Assembly (NCBI RefSeq): GCF_038958875.1
Contig: NZ_CP152407.1
Location: forward strand, 3,293,501-3,357,500
Length of the DNA stretch: 64,000 nt
Direction of reading: 5' to 3'
DNA from: Acidovorax sp. FHTAMBA
GTDB lineage: Bacteria > Pseudomonadota > Gammaproteobacteria > Burkholderiales > Burkholderiaceae_C
The notes under the pieces were generated by a model, which was not told the DNA's origin, searched no databases, and saw only the letters and a list, made by a program, of their open reading frames with translations. The position numbers and the translations under genes were made by a program. Below are positions 46,306 through 55,272 of this stretch, one piece after another; the stretch's first letter is position 1; the number at the start of each line of letters is the position of its first letter.

Positions 46306-49053
46306 TTACTTGCGCAACAGCGTCTTCAGAACATTCTGTAAACGGCGTGCGTTGGCGCCATCGCTGGCACTGCCCAGAACCCGTGCAACATCCTGGCCCC
46401 AGGTCTGCGCCGGGGCAGGGTCATTGCGGCGCGTCAGCAATTGCAGCTGCAGCATGCGCCGCGCCGCAATGTGTTCTGCGGGTGTCGGCGCTTCAGCGGC
46501 AATTTCCAGGCGCAGCAGGGCTTCGCCGGCCTCTCCCTTGGGTGGGGCCGCCAGCGCTTGCGTCCAGGCACTGCGCACCGATGCACTCACACCAGCGCCC
46601 AGATCGTGTGAGCCCGGCACAAGCGCTGCGTCGCGCTTCTCCCAAGCCGTCAACAGCTGGGTCAGGGCTTCGCCATGGGCCTGCGCCGCCAGCTTCTTCA
46701 AAGCCAGCTGTGCGTGTTCCATGGCTTCGCGCTGGGCGCGGAACGCAGTGTCACCCAGACGGGGGCCCCGGTCTTCAAAGGCCGGGCGGTCACCGAAGCG
46801 GCCGCCCCGGTCACCGCGGTCCGCCATGCGGCCATCACCGCGCGGGCCACGGCCGCCGTCGCGGTCACCCGCACGACCCTCGCGACGGTCGCCAGGGCGA
46901 GCACCACGGCCAGGGGCTACAGGCGCGTCCTTCTTCATGCCGGGGCGGTCATCACCGCGCACGGCCACCACAGGCCGGACTGGAGGCTTGGGCGCTGCGG
47001 GCGCCGGGGCTGCAGCTTCGGCGGTTTCACTGCCGGGGGTTGTTCCATCCGATGCGCTGGAACTTGCTTCTGCAGCAACGGCGGGGGAGCCCGCCTGCGC
47101 CTCCGATTGCGCCTGGGCATCCTTGTGCGCTGTGGCCACAGCTTCTGCAGCCTGGGCCTGGCCGCGCAGTGCCGCTTCCAGCGCCTGCATGGCTGCACGG
47201 ATCCGCTGCGCGTCGCCGCTGGCATTGGCAGCCTCCAGGGCCTTGGAAGCCTCCAGCACCACGCGGTCGCGCGCACTCAACTCGGTCACTGCGCGCTCGC
47301 GGTCTGCCGACTTGCGGTTAAAGGCTTCATCAATGGGCTTGCGGAACGCATCCCACAGCTTTTGTTCATGCTTGCGGTCCAAGGGCACTGTTTGCGCCTC
47401 GGCTTGCCAGCGTTGCTGCAGCGCCTTGACGGCATCAATACGCAAGCTGGGCGCAGCACCGAGGGCCATGGCCTCATCGATCATGGCATGGCGGCGGGCC
47501 AGGCTTTCCTTTTGTGCACCTTCGAGCGGAGCCGCCGCCAGGGCGATAGCCTGCTTCCACAGCGGTTGCAATTCCGCGAAAAGCTTCTCGCCCACGTGGC
47601 CGCCTTCGCGCCAGCGATCCCCAAACTGGTGGAGGGCACGGTTGATCGCCTTCCAGTCGCCAGATTTTGCGTGTTCCTGGGCCCACGCCTTGACCTCTTC
47701 GATCAGCGCCAGCCGTTGCGCCTTGTGCTCAGCGGCCTCGGTGCGGATCTTGTCGAGCCAGGCTTCGACCACCTTGTGCGCTGCATTGCAGGCTTCGTCA
47801 AACTTCTTCCACAGGCCATGGTTGGGAGCCCCCCCCTGATCGGCCTGCTTCCACTGCTCGCGCAGGCTGCGCAGGGTTTCCTGCATCTTGCGGCCACCCA
47901 GAGCCTGACCTTCGGGTCGATTCAGAAGGGCTTCTGCCTTGGCCACCAGGTCTTCGCGCACCTGATCTGCACTCCAGCGCTGCCAGCCTTCAAGTTCCCC
48001 GGCTGCCACGAGGGCCGTGTGCACCTGTTGCTCGAGGGCACCGTCGATATGCTTGCCATGCACCTTGAGCACGGCGCGCAGCGCAGCTGCCGCCCCGGCG
48101 CTCGCCTTGCCATGGCCCTCGGCAGTTTCCTTTTCGAGGACTGCCAGCGCATCGCGCACGCTCTGCACCGCCTTCTCAACCACCTCGGGTGCAGCTTTGG
48201 GCTTTGCCACGCGCGCAGGCTTGGCGGCTGCAGCAGCCTCCGTGGGCAATCCACGCGCGACCCGCAATTCGTCGGCCCACACGGGGACCGGGGGGAGAGG
48301 TGCATTCGCGTCTTCCGACGCAGCCACTGCCTGGGCAATCGCAGGCTGGAAGGCATCCCACACCACCAGCAACTGGGTACGAGATGCGTCCAGCAGCGGC
48401 GGAAAACGCGCTTCGACGCTGTTCCAGCTGGCGTCACCCGTCAACTCCAGCGCCTGCTCCTGCCAACGGGCGACATCCACGCGCAGCAGTTCCAGCGCCG
48501 CTTGTGCATCCCGCCAGGATTTCGTGGACAGCACCTCGATGCGCTGGGCCAGCAACACTGCCGCCTCGCGCTGCACTTGCACGCGGTGCTGCAGATCCTC
48601 GATCACCTTGATGCGGTCGGCAACCTGAACCTTGAGCAGCGACAGGGGCTCGCGCGAGAGCGGCGCCCCGGCTTTGGCGGCATCACGTTGCCAGGCCAAC
48701 GCATCGGCAATGTTGAGTTTGGGGGCTGCGAGCAGCGCTTGTGCTTTCTCTGCCCACTCTGCGGCAATGGCTTCCTGGCCCTTCGCGCGGCGGATTTCGT
48801 CAAGGCGCTCGCGCACAGCACGTGCAGCGCCTTTGTCCCGCCCACTCAATTCCTTGAACACCTCTTGCAACTGCTCAGTGGGAGGCTGGCTGGCAAGCCA
48901 GTCGCGAATGCGGGAGGACCGCTCACCGGACGTGGCAGCCGAAAAAGCGCCGCCGGTCAAAGCATCCAGCGGATGCGGCTCATGGGGTTTGGCCGGGGCC
49001 GGATTCACTTCAGGTGCGTCGGACATTTTGTTGCGGGAAAAAAATGGAAACAT
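46306..49053 (-). CDS. DUF349 domain protein
   Basis: About 915 residues, mostly helical, with repeated DUF349 units marked by WK-Q-A and F-aromatic patterns (for example SLREQWKQADQGGAPNHGLWKKFDEACNAA, KSGDWKAINRALHQFGDRWREGGHV, ALQQRWQAEAQTVPLDRKHEQKLWDAFRKP). Around residues 695-760 an Arg-Gly-Asp-rich low-complexity region (DRGDRGGRFGDRP) interrupts the helices and may bind RNA. Function unknown. The start MFPFFSRNKMSDAP at 49053 is used; the second Met (49026) is also possible. It is a single-gene unit with a terminator downstream. Confidence 0.85.
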   Translation of the reverse strand: MFPFFSRNKMSDAPEVNPAPAKPHEPHPLDALTGGAFSAATSGERSSRIRDWLASQPPTEQLQEVFKELSGRDKGAARAVRERLDEIRRAKGQEAIAAEWAEKAQALLAAPKLNIADALAWQRDAAKAGAPLSREPLSLLKVQVADRIKVIEDLQHRVQVQREAAVLLAQRIEVLSTKSWRDAQAALELLRVDVARWQEQALELTGDASWNSVEARFPPLLDASRTQLLVVWDAFQPAIAQAVAASEDANAPLPPVPVWADELRVARGLPTEAAAAAKPARVAKPKAAPEVVEKAVQSVRDALAVLEKETAEGHGKASAGAAAALRAVLKVHGKHIDGALEQQVHTALVAAGELEGWQRWSADQVREDLVAKAEALLNRPEGQALGGRKMQETLRSLREQWKQADQGGAPNHGLWKKFDEACNAAHKVVEAWLDKIRTEAAEHKAQRLALIEEVKAWAQEHAKSGDWKAINRALHQFGDRWREGGHVGEKLFAELQPLWKQAIALAAAPLEGAQKESLARRHAMIDEAMALGAAPSLRIDAVKALQQRWQAEAQTVPLDRKHEQKLWDAFRKPIDEAFNRKSADRERAVTELSARDRVVLEASKALEAANASGDAQRIRAAMQALEAALRGQAQAAEAVATAHKDAQAQSEAQAGSPAVAAEASSSASDGTTPGSETAEAAAPAPAAPKPPVRPVVAVRGDDRPGMKKDAPVAPGRGARPGDRREGRAGDRDGGRGPRGDGRMADRGDRGGRFGDRPAFEDRGPRLGDTAFRAQREAMEHAQLALKKLAAQAHGEALTQLLTAWEKRDAALVPGSHDLGAGVSASVRSAWTQALAAPPKGEAGEALLRLEIAAEAPTPAEHIAARRMLQLQLLTRRNDPAPAQTWGQDVARVLGSASDGANARRLQNVLKTLLRK

Positions 49054-49305
49054 GGATCCAATGGATAACAGAGGTGCCCCGGCGTACCGCCTCGGGGCGC
49101 GCCCTGGCGACCGCGCCATGCGCGCACCAGAACTACAAGGAAGCTATTTTCACCGGGTTTGGCAAACAGTCCGCATCGAGGCGGTACGCCCACCCGTGAG
49201 GGTGATCTGGCACAAAGCTTTGCCAGACTGACTGACATGGTGCATCCCCTGGAGCGCCGCACTCAAACTCATGCGACAAGGCGTCTGCCCCAAGGCACGG
49301 CCTCC

Positions 49306-49333
49306 ATTATCTATATATGCAAGCGCAACCCAA
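49306..49333 (-). promoter_or_regulatory. Candidate promoter of the DUF349 gene
   Basis: On the minus strand TTGGGT (49333-49328) and GATAAT (49311-49306) with 16 bases between; the spacer includes TATATA. It would give a leader of about 250 bases. The bases between 49054 and 49300 show no gene of their own. Confidence 0.35.
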
Positions 49334-49364
49334 GTCCACCGACGGCAACACTTGATGGTGCAAA

Positions 49365-49588
49365 GAAGAAAGCCCGGCGGACAGGGCCTCAAGGCCTGCC
49401 CGCCGGGCTTGACGGCTGACACAACGGTCTTTGCCATCGATCGCAATGCGGAGATGAAAGTCCACATGGCGCGGAGGCAAGGTATTGCCTCCAAGGGTTG
49501 CCTTGAAAGCCGCATCTGCTGCACCTGGGCACTGAATGCCTCCGGAGGGAGAGTTGGCTTTGTCTGGCGATGCCTGTTATCTACAGGC
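49365..49588 (-). ncRNA. Candidate structured small RNA
   Basis: No convincing protein is encoded, but the minus strand carries a candidate promoter TTGAGT-17-TAAGGT (49623-49618 and 49600-49595), then perfect hairpins TGCCTGT/ACAGGCA (49571-49589), CCTCC/GGAGG (49539-49548) and GGAGGCAA/TTGCCTCC (49473-49492), and finally a long GC stem (AAGCCCGGCGG / CCGCCGGGCTT, 49369-49411) with a T-rich tail. That is the layout of an independent RNA of about 220 bases. It matches no RNA family I recognise (not tmRNA, 6S or SRP RNA). Confidence 0.4.
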
Positions 49589-49785
49589 AGCGCAACCTTA
49601 CCAAACCCGCAGCTTCAACTCAAACCGGATTCTCAATGGCACCCAAACCCGCGATTGAAAATGCCATTCAGGTAGGCCAGCCATTCACCCAGAGGTACAG
49701 GCAAAGGTCAGCTAAATACCCAAAAAACTGTGGTTTTTCACATATTTTTCATAACTTTAATGTCTGAAAAAGCAATTTTTTAGTA

Positions 49786-49815
49786 TTGACTAAGCATTTA
49801 GTGAACTTCTAGAAT
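49786..49815 (+). promoter_or_regulatory. Promoter and long leader of the transglycosylase gene
   Basis: TTGACT (49786-49791), 18 bases, TAGAAT (49810-49815), inside an AT-rich stretch (49700-49810) unlike the GC-rich surroundings; AAAAAC/GTTTTT (49723-49738) forms a small hairpin upstream. The predicted leader is about 185 bases and contains the hairpin CCAGTCC/GGACTGG (49952-49971) 35 bases before the ATG. No known riboswitch was recognised in it. Confidence 0.6.
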
Positions 49816-50005
49816 CCGCCAGCCCCAAACCGGGCTAGTAAAAACCCCAATCTCGCTGCCGACCCCGGCTAAGTCAAGGCAGGCCCCAAGCACACCCCAG
49901 ACGTGCGGCCTCCGTTGATGGCGTACCAATCCAGGCGATATCCGCACCGGGCCAGTCCCTCCAAGGACTGGATCCAACACTGCGGCGCCTCAGAAAGGAA
50001 GAGCT

Positions 50006-50848
50006 ATGACAGCGTCAGGAAAATTGGTCTCCGGCGTACGGACCTTCGTGGCCGACGTGACCGAAGGTTTTCTTGAAATCACCCACAACAGCTTTGCCCT
50101 CATCGGCCTGGCCGTTGCATTCGTCGTGATCACCCTCACGGCCCGCCCGGACCTGCGCCAGGCGGGCGAAGCGCAACTGATGAACTGGTTACAGGCCCGG
50201 CAGGTTGAAGTGCTGGGCATGCCCGTCGAGCCCGAGGCCAACGAGCGCGCAACTGCGGCCAACCCCCGCGACCTTCCCAAAGAGCAGGCGGCTGTCGCCT
50301 TCTGGCTCAGCAAGAAGTACCGCGTGGCGCCCGAGCCGCTGAGCGTCCTTGTGGCCGAGGCCTACGACATCGGCGCGCGCGCCAAGATTGATCCCACGCT
50401 GATCCTTGCCATCATGGCGATCGAGTCGAGCTTCAACCCGTTTGCCCAAAGCTCCGTTGGCGCGCAAGGCCTGATGCAGGTGATGACCAAAGTGCATACC
50501 GACAAGTATGAAAACTTCGGCGGCCACTTTGCCGCCTTCGACCCGGTCACCAACCTGCGTGTGGGTGTGAAGGTGCTCCAGGAATGCATTGCACGGGCCG
50601 GGTCGGTCGAGGGTGGACTGCGCTACTACGTCGGCGCAGCAAACCTGCCGGATGATGGTGGCTATGCGGCCAAGGTGATGGCCGAGCACTTCCGGCTGCG
50701 CCAGGTGGCTGGTGGCCGGTCGTCGATGCCCACATCGCCACCGCCGACTTTGTCGACCCAGGCGCCTGCGCAGGTCATCCCCGTGGTCGCGCCGCCTGCG
50801 CCGGCCCCGGCCAGCAACGACAAGGTCGCCCTGCTCTCGGGCCTTTGA
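50006..50848 (+). CDS. Lytic transglycosylase-like (SLT domain) protein
   Basis: 280 residues. An N-terminal membrane segment (SFALIGLAVAFVVITLTA, about residues 28-47) anchors a periplasmic SLT domain of the soluble lytic transglycosylase family: catalytic glutamate in LAIMAIESSFNPFAQSSVGAQGLMQVM, then NLRVGVKVLQE and ALRYYVGA-type GLRYYVGAANLP. A Pro/Ala/Ser-rich tail follows. It probably cleaves peptidoglycan glycan strands. AGAAAGGAAGAG precedes the ATG. It has a strong promoter of its own. Confidence 0.9.
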   Translation: MTASGKLVSGVRTFVADVTEGFLEITHNSFALIGLAVAFVVITLTARPDLRQAGEAQLMNWLQARQVEVLGMPVEPEANERATAANPRDLPKEQAAVAFWLSKKYRVAPEPLSVLVAEAYDIGARAKIDPTLILAIMAIESSFNPFAQSSVGAQGLMQVMTKVHTDKYENFGGHFAAFDPVTNLRVGVKVLQECIARAGSVEGGLRYYVGAANLPDDGGYAAKVMAEHFRLRQVAGGRSSMPTSPPPTLSTQAPAQVIPVVAPPAPAPASNDKVALLSGL

Positions 50849-50916
50849 GCCGGTCAGGTGGCCTTGCGGTGCGCACTCTTTCTGCTGCCGTGTGACGGCC
50901 CTCAGCTACACTAGCG

Positions 50917-51060
50917 GGGTACGCGACTGGCGATAGGCGCGACCCCCGCAACGGGTGTCGCCGCTGACGTGGAAACCAGCAAGAGCCTGCCTCTTGTGAA
51001 CCACTGGGGAGCGTGCCGCAAAGGTCTTTATCTGCGCGTTCAGCCGTTCGCCTGGGCAGC
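50917..51060 (+). promoter_or_regulatory. ZTP (pfl) riboswitch upstream of glyA
   Basis: Conserved blocks of the pfl motif occur in order: GCGACTGGCG (50923-50932), a hairpin GGCG-GAC / GTC-GCC, ACGTGGAAACCA, ACCACTGGGGAGCG (about 51000-51013) and CCGTTCGCCTGGGCA (about 51044-51058). ZTP riboswitches sense the purine intermediate ZTP, which builds up when 10-formyl-THF is low, and control glyA and purH genes. A TACACT -10 (50907-50912) just upstream fits transcription starting at the aptamer. A hairpin CCCTTG/CAAGGG (51060-51074) follows and may belong to the expression platform; no T-run is seen, so translational control is likely. Confidence 0.88.
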
Positions 51061-51099
51061 CCTTGTTTCAAGGGACACAAGTTCATAGGACTGCCAACC

Positions 51100-52344
<1,245 letters not shown>

Positions 52345-52361
52345 ATCCACCGCCGAAAACC

Positions 52362-52811
52362 ATGAAGTGCCCCTTCTGCAGCAACCTCGAAACGCAAGTC
52401 GTTGAAACGCGGGTGTCTGAGGATGGGGTCTTCATTCGCCGCCGCCGCCAGTGCGGCGCGTGCGACAAGCGCTTTACCACCTACGAGCGGCCGGAGGTGA
52501 ACTTCCCGGCCATCGTCAAAAAGGACGGGCGCCGCATTGAATACGACCGGGGCAAGCTGCTCGCTTCGTTCAATCTGGCGCTGCGCAAGCGTCCCGTCAG
52601 CACCGACCAGATCGACAGCGCCATCGAGCGTATCGAGGAAAAACTGCTCAATCTGGGCCAGCGCGAAGTGGTCTCCAGCCGCATTGGCGAGCTGGTGATG
52701 CGCGAGCTCAAGAAGCTCGACAAGGTGGCCTACATCCGCTTTGCCAGCGTGTACCGAAGCTTTGAAGACATCGACGACTTCCGCGCCATGGTCGATGAAG
52801 TGCGCAAATAA
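52362..52811 (+). CDS. nrdR: Transcriptional repressor NrdR
   Basis: Repressor of ribonucleotide reductase genes sensing ATP/dATP. 149 residues: a zinc ribbon with CPFC and CGAC pairs, RRRRQCGACDKRFTTYERPE, and an ATP-cone domain (VKKDGRRIEYDRGKLLASFNLALRKRPV ... YIRFASVYRSFEDIDDF). The order glyA-nrdR is common in proteobacteria. No nrd genes lie in the window. Confidence 0.97.
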   Translation: MKCPFCSNLETQVVETRVSEDGVFIRRRRQCGACDKRFTTYERPEVNFPAIVKKDGRRIEYDRGKLLASFNLALRKRPVSTDQIDSAIERIEEKLLNLGQREVVSSRIGELVMRELKKLDKVAYIRFASVYRSFEDIDDFRAMVDEVRK

Positions 52812-52863
52812 CCGACACATCGTCGCGTATGCACCTGAAGCGTGCTGCGTGATAGGTTGAAGG

Positions 52864-52912
52864 TGTTTTTGGCCTCTAGCGCTTTACCAGAAAGCGCCTG
52901 CAGCTATTGATT
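52864..52912. repeat. Palindromic repeat, copy 9 (intergenic)
   Basis: TTTTTGGCCTCTAGCGCTTT, loop ACCAG, AAAGCGCCTGCAGCTATTGATT. Reverse orientation. With copy 10 it brackets about 84 bp of noncoding sequence. Confidence 0.82.
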
Positions 52913-52996
52913 GCATAGCCAATCGCAGAACATCGTGTAGCGGATACCAACACGGGTGGGGCCGGCTGTCACCTGTGCAACACCCACAGCAACTCC

Positions 52997-53046
52997 TTAA
53001 TTGATAGCTACCAGCGCTTGATGGATAAGCGCTAACGGCATTTTTC
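52997..53046. repeat. Palindromic repeat, copy 10 (intergenic)
   Basis: TTAATTGATAGCTACCAGCGCTT, loop GATGGAT, AAGCGCTAACGGCATTTTT. Forward orientation, opposite to copy 9. The best-preserved copy. Confidence 0.85.
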
Positions 53047-53077
53047 ATCCAAAATTTGGTGTGCAACGCGCCAGCGC

Positions 53078-54001
53078 ATGAACCGCCCGTACCCCACAAT
53101 GCGCCCGGTGAAAACCCGCCACTTCCTGCAGCTGGTGCTGCTGTCTGCCCTGTGGGGCGCCTCGTTTCTCTTTATCCGCATTGCCAGCCCTGTGCTCGGG
53201 CCGAACGTGATGGCTGCGCTGCGCATTGGCCTGGCCACGGTCACCCTGATCGGCATCATGCGTTTCGCCCACGAAGCCTGGCCCTGGCGCCACTGGCGCG
53301 AGCTGGTCGGATTGGGCACGCTGACCGTGGCCCTGCCCTTTCTGCTGTATGCCTGGGCGGCCTTGCACCTGCCCGCAGGCTACAGCTCATTGCTCAACAC
53401 CATGGCCGTGCCCTTCGGCGTGATTGCCGCCGCCTGGATGAAGGAGGACTCGCTGAGCACGCGCAAGTGGCTGGGCTGCATCTGCGGCTTTGCGGGGGTT
53501 GCGCTGATTGTGCAACTGGGGCCGGTGGAGCCCACACCGGCCTTGCTCTGGGCCGCCGCTGCGTGCGTGGCGGCGTCCGCGTGCTACGGGATTTCGACGA
53601 CCTGGATGAAGCGTGCCACCAAGCGCATGTCTCCGCTGTCGATCGCTGCGGGCATCCACGCCGCTGCACTGGTATTGCTGATCCCGGGCGCGGGCTGGAG
53701 CCTGCCGCAGGCCCAGTTCACGCCCGGTGCCCTGGCAGCGGTGGCGGTGATGGGTATCGTGACCTCGGGCCTGGCGTACTGGCTCAACCTGCGGGTGCTG
53801 ACCCATGTGTCCCCGGTGGCGGCAATGAGCTCCGCCTTCATGATTCCGCTGTTTGGCGTGGCCTGGGGCCACATCTTTCTGGGCGAGGCCCTCGGGCCCG
53901 CCATGGTGTGGGGCGGCACCCTGGTGCTGGTGGCTACGGGCCTGGTCACGGGGTTCAACCCGCTGCGGTGGCTTGTTGCGCTGCGCTCGCGCAGGAGTTA
54001 G
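53078..54001 (+). CDS. EamA/DMT-family transporter
   Basis: 307 residues with about ten membrane segments in two EamA repeats (LLSALWGASFLFIRIASPVLGPN in the first, ACVAASACYGISTTWMKR in the second; each ends with a PLFGVAWGHIFLGEAL-type helix). Probably a metabolite or amino acid exporter; the substrate cannot be read. The start at 53078 is used, with ATG at 53099 as alternative. It converges on aroC with a 12-bp gap. Confidence 0.88.
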   Translation: MNRPYPTMRPVKTRHFLQLVLLSALWGASFLFIRIASPVLGPNVMAALRIGLATVTLIGIMRFAHEAWPWRHWRELVGLGTLTVALPFLLYAWAALHLPAGYSSLLNTMAVPFGVIAAAWMKEDSLSTRKWLGCICGFAGVALIVQLGPVEPTPALLWAAAACVAASACYGISTTWMKRATKRMSPLSIAAGIHAAALVLLIPGAGWSLPQAQFTPGALAAVAVMGIVTSGLAYWLNLRVLTHVSPVAAMSSAFMIPLFGVAWGHIFLGEALGPAMVWGGTLVLVATGLVTGFNPLRWLVALRSRRS

Positions 54002-54013
54002 CCGCCCGGCCAG

Positions 54014-55111
54014 TCAAAGAAACGACGCCTGGATGGGCGGCACGGGGGAGGCCACGTCGCCACACTGCGCACGGTGACGCAGGGCGTGGTCCATCACCAC
54101 CAACGCGAGCAGCGCCTCGGCAATGGGCGCTGCGCGAATGCCCACGCAGGGGTCGTGGCGGCCCTTGGTGATGACTTCGGTGCTGTTGCCGTGCACGTCA
54201 ATCGACTCGCGCGGGCTGATGATGGAGCTGGTGGGCTTGATGGCGATGCTCACCTCCAGGTCCTGCCCGGTGCTGATGCCACCCAGCACACCGCCGGCGT
54301 TGTTGGTGCGAAAGCCCTGGGGCGTCATCGAATCGCCGTGCATGGTGCCCCGGTGCGCCACGCTGGCAAAGCCCGCGCCAATCTCCACGCCCTTCACGGC
54401 ATTCAAGCCCATCATGGCGTGGGCGATATCAGCGTCGAGCTTGTCATACAGCGGCTCGCCCAGGCCCACCGGCACGCCCGTGGCCTGCACACGGATGCGG
54501 GCGCCACACGAATCACCGGCCTTGCGCAGGGCGTCCATGTAGTCCTCGTACTGCTGCACGTCGGCCACCGGGGCAAAGAAGGGGTTGGCGCGTACGTGAT
54601 CCCAGCTCTCGAACGGGATGGGCAGCTCGCCCAGCTGCGTCATGCAGGCGCGGAACTGGGCGCCATACTGTTGTGCCAGCCACTTCTTGGCCACGGCGCC
54701 CGCAGCCACCGTGGGCGCCGTCAGGCGGGCCGACGAGCGGCCGCCACCGCGCGGGTCGCGGATGCCGTATTTGTGCCAGTAGGTGTAGTCCGCGTGGCCG
54801 GGGCGAAAACTCTCGGCAATATTGCTGTAGTCCTTGCTGCGCTGGTCGGTGTTGCGGATCAGCAGGGCGATGGGGGTACCGGTGGTCTTGCCTTCGTATA
54901 CGCCAGAGAGGATCTCTACCGCATCGGGCTCGCTCCTCTGCGTGACGTGGCGGCTGGTGCCGGGGCGGCGCCGGTCGAGGTCGGCCTGGATGTCAGCCTC
55001 GGCGAGCGGCATGCCAGGCGGGCAGCCGTCAATCACGCAGCCAATGGCCGGGCCGTGGGATTCACCAAAGTTGGTGACTGCGAATAAGGTGCCGATGGTG
55101 TTGCCGCTCAT
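54014..55111 (-). CDS. aroC: Chorismate synthase
   Basis: Last step of the shikimate pathway, FMN-dependent. 365 residues with GESHGPAIGCVIDGCPPG, RRRPGTSRHVTQRSEPDAVEILSGV, DPRGGGRSSAR and the C-terminal KGRHDPCVGIRAAPIAEAL. The ATG at 55111 is the family start. It is divergent from the following signalling gene by 161 bp. Confidence 0.98.
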   Translation of the reverse strand: MSGNTIGTLFAVTNFGESHGPAIGCVIDGCPPGMPLAEADIQADLDRRRPGTSRHVTQRSEPDAVEILSGVYEGKTTGTPIALLIRNTDQRSKDYSNIAESFRPGHADYTYWHKYGIRDPRGGGRSSARLTAPTVAAGAVAKKWLAQQYGAQFRACMTQLGELPIPFESWDHVRANPFFAPVADVQQYEDYMDALRKAGDSCGARIRVQATGVPVGLGEPLYDKLDADIAHAMMGLNAVKGVEIGAGFASVAHRGTMHGDSMTPQGFRTNNAGGVLGGISTGQDLEVSIAIKPTSSIISPRESIDVHGNSTEVITKGRHDPCVGIRAAPIAEALLALVVMDHALRHRAQCGDVASPVPPIQASFL

Positions 55112-55272
55112 GGGGCGGGATTATCCCAGAGCATGACGGCCCCGGCGCACCATGAAGCCTGGTGGCGCTCCCCCACCCTGACGCGGACCCGCGGGCACCA
55201 CCAGTGGGGCCAGTTCCTGCTTGGCATCGCACTGCGCGCTTGCTAGCATGCGGCATCCACCTTCGGGACACC

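Noticed and set aside
49150..49524. A 124-residue minus-strand open frame
   Set aside because: No ribosome-binding site, signal or family pattern, and it runs through a strong terminator-like hairpin. A noncoding RNA is the better reading.
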